DNA of 6,527 bases from Pseudodesulfovibrio sp. (GTDB lineage: Bacteria > Desulfobacterota > Desulfovibrionia > Desulfovibrionales > Desulfovibrionaceae), in NCBI GenBank assembly GCA_022712815.1, contig JAFLJW010000206.1:1-6527 (forward strand), read 5' to 3'. The notes under the pieces were generated by a model, which did not search any database, had not been told where the DNA came from, and worked only from the letters and a program-made list of their open reading frames with translations. The translations under genes were made by a program, and so were the position numbers. How positions within the stretch are numbered: position 1 is the first letter of the stretch; each line of letters opens with the position of its first letter. Positions 5,363-6,527 of the stretch are shown one piece after another.

Positions 5363-6499
5363 ATGACACCCAAACCTTTTGTCGATTTTTACGCAAAAAA
5401 TGAGATTTCACCGGTGTCTCAGGATATCTCGAACCTGAAAAAGCACTTTGCCGTTCGGGGTGCGCTTTACAAACACCTCGGACTTGCCCCTGCCTTGGTC
5501 AAAGGGTGCACTGTTCTCGAATTCGGTCCGGGAAGTGGGTTCAACTCCATATACACCCAAGCTCTGGCCCCCTCTCGCTATGTCCTTGTCGATGGGAATT
5601 CCGTTGGACTCGAGCAAACCGCCACCCTGCTTGCGAAGCATGGAGACGGGACTATAAAACCTGAATTGCATGAAAGCTATATTGAGGACTTCACCTCCGA
5701 TGAACTGTTTGATCTTGTCCTGTGCGAAGGAGTCATCCCCACACAAAAGAATCCATCCGCCTTCCTAAAAAAAGTGGCCTCCCATGTTGCTCCCGGCGGA
5801 GTCTTGGTCATTACCTGCATAGATTCCGTCTCATATCTGAGTGAATTGCTACGGCGTGCCGTGGCCTTTGCCCTGGTAAGGGAGGAAATGGAGCTTAACG
5901 AAAAAGTGCAGATTCTTACCCCTATATTTGCCCCGCACCTTGCGACCCTCACGGGGATGAGCCGTCCTGTCGAAGATTGGATTCTGGACAATATGATCCA
6001 ACCTTTTTACGGCCCTCTGTTCTCCATTGGTGAGGCTCTTACCTGCCTTGAAAAAAACTTCGTTCCGTATGGCACCTCTCCTCGTTTTCTTACCGATTGG
6101 CACTGGCACAAAGCGATTCACGATGAAACCAGCACCCGGGCTGTAAAAAACTATCAGAGTGAAGTACACAACCTGATCGATCACAATCGAATTTTTCCAA
6201 CCCGCCCAGCGACCGAAAACCTACCGCTGATTCAATCCTGCCAAGCCGTGTGCGACGCTGTTTACAGCTTCGCTGAAACCAGAAAAAAGGAAACCCTTGC
6301 CCAGATTTGCTCATTAGTGGAAGTCGTTGCAAAGGAAGTGAACTCCTTCTCTCCGGAAGTCGCTACGGCTTTGCACGATTACAATCACACGGTGGAAACA
6401 TTCCTCAGTTCCGGAAAACTGAAAGATTTTGCTTCCTTTGCGGGACTCTTTGGACGAGGGCAGCAATATCTCTCTTTCCTGAAACCCCAAACCCTATAG
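5363..6499 (+). CDS. Class I SAM-dependent methyltransferase with long C-terminal extension
   Basis: Residues 51-62 (VLEFGPGSGFNS) are motif I, the glycine-rich SAM-binding loop. VLVDGNS (74-80) ends the second strand, with Asp77 placed to bind the ribose. FDLVLCEGVI (116-125) is the fourth strand and LKKVASHVAPGGVLVIT (135-151) the helix, turn and fifth strand of a Rossmann-fold methyltransferase. The reaction should be methyl transfer from SAM to a substrate that cannot be named. The catalytic fold seems to end near residue 160. The remaining 220 or so residues are not recognised; they look mostly helical and include an aromatic/His cluster, TDWHWHK, at 244-250. This half may recognise the acceptor. 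No signal peptide or membrane segment is clear. It starts 6 bases after the radical SAM stop, with AAAGGA at 5348-5353, so the two are likely co-translated and may act on the same product. Family is secure, target unknown. Confidence 0.92.
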   Translation: MTPKPFVDFYAKNEISPVSQDISNLKKHFAVRGALYKHLGLAPALVKGCTVLEFGPGSGFNSIYTQALAPSRYVLVDGNSVGLEQTATLLAKHGDGTIKPELHESYIEDFTSDELFDLVLCEGVIPTQKNPSAFLKKVASHVAPGGVLVITCIDSVSYLSELLRRAVAFALVREEMELNEKVQILTPIFAPHLATLTGMSRPVEDWILDNMIQPFYGPLFSIGEALTCLEKNFVPYGTSPRFLTDWHWHKAIHDETSTRAVKNYQSEVHNLIDHNRIFPTRPATENLPLIQSCQAVCDAVYSFAETRKKETLAQICSLVEVVAKEVNSFSPEVATALHDYNHTVETFLSSGKLKDFASFAGLFGRGQQYLSFLKPQTL

Positions 6500-6508
6500 G
6501 CGTTGCCC

Positions 6509-6527
6509 ATGAACGATACCTGCCTGC
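6509..6527 (+). CDS. Probable start of a further gene, cut by window edge
   Basis: ATG at 6509 lies 9 bases after the methyltransferase stop, a spacing matching the tight packing upstream. A weak AGG at 6498-6500 sits 8 bases before it. Only six codons (MNDTCL) are visible, so nothing can be said of the product. It is called on position alone and would continue the same operon. Confidence 0.4.

Overview
The window looks like part of a bacterial accessory cluster. All recognisable genes read on the + strand, base composition is roughly balanced, and Shine-Dalgarno-type sites precede several starts. The style (a TPR/glycosyltransferase-like protein, a radical SAM/SPASM enzyme and a methyltransferase packed together) suggests a Gram-negative proteobacterium, perhaps a Desulfovibrio-like member of the Desulfobacterota. 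That placement is an impression from gene content; no marker gene in the window tests it.

Layout: (1) 9-1076, an unrecognised 355-residue protein whose N-terminus lies so close to the window edge that its start is uncertain. (2) 1077-1409, a 333-base non-coding gap with no recognised RNA gene. It holds a 15-base operator-like palindrome, three inverted repeats and a weak sigma70-type promoter just before the next gene. (3) 1422-2657, a cytoplasmic protein with a helical N-terminal third and an NHL-like beta-propeller. (4) 2658-2741, an 84-base gap with two plausible -10 elements and a strong ribosome binding site. (5) 2742-4196, a protein with N-terminal TPR-like repeats and a GT-A-like domain. 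(6) 4184-5356, a radical SAM/SPASM enzyme whose start overlaps the previous gene by 13 bases. (7) 5363-6499, a class I SAM-dependent methyltransferase with a long unassigned C-terminal half, 6 bases after the previous stop. (8) From 6509, the probable start of one more gene, cut by the window edge.

The last four genes are packed tightly enough to be one translationally coupled operon. The propeller gene probably belongs to the same transcription unit, but its 84-base gap could hold a second promoter. Working together, a glycosyltransferase-like protein, a radical SAM enzyme and a methyltransferase would suit a pathway that builds or decorates a surface glycan, glycoprotein or peptide-derived product, with the NHL and TPR parts as scaffolds. 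That role is inferred from families and adjacency only; no substrate, precursor peptide, transporter or polymerase is visible here. No mobile element, CRISPR array, tRNA or rRNA was seen.
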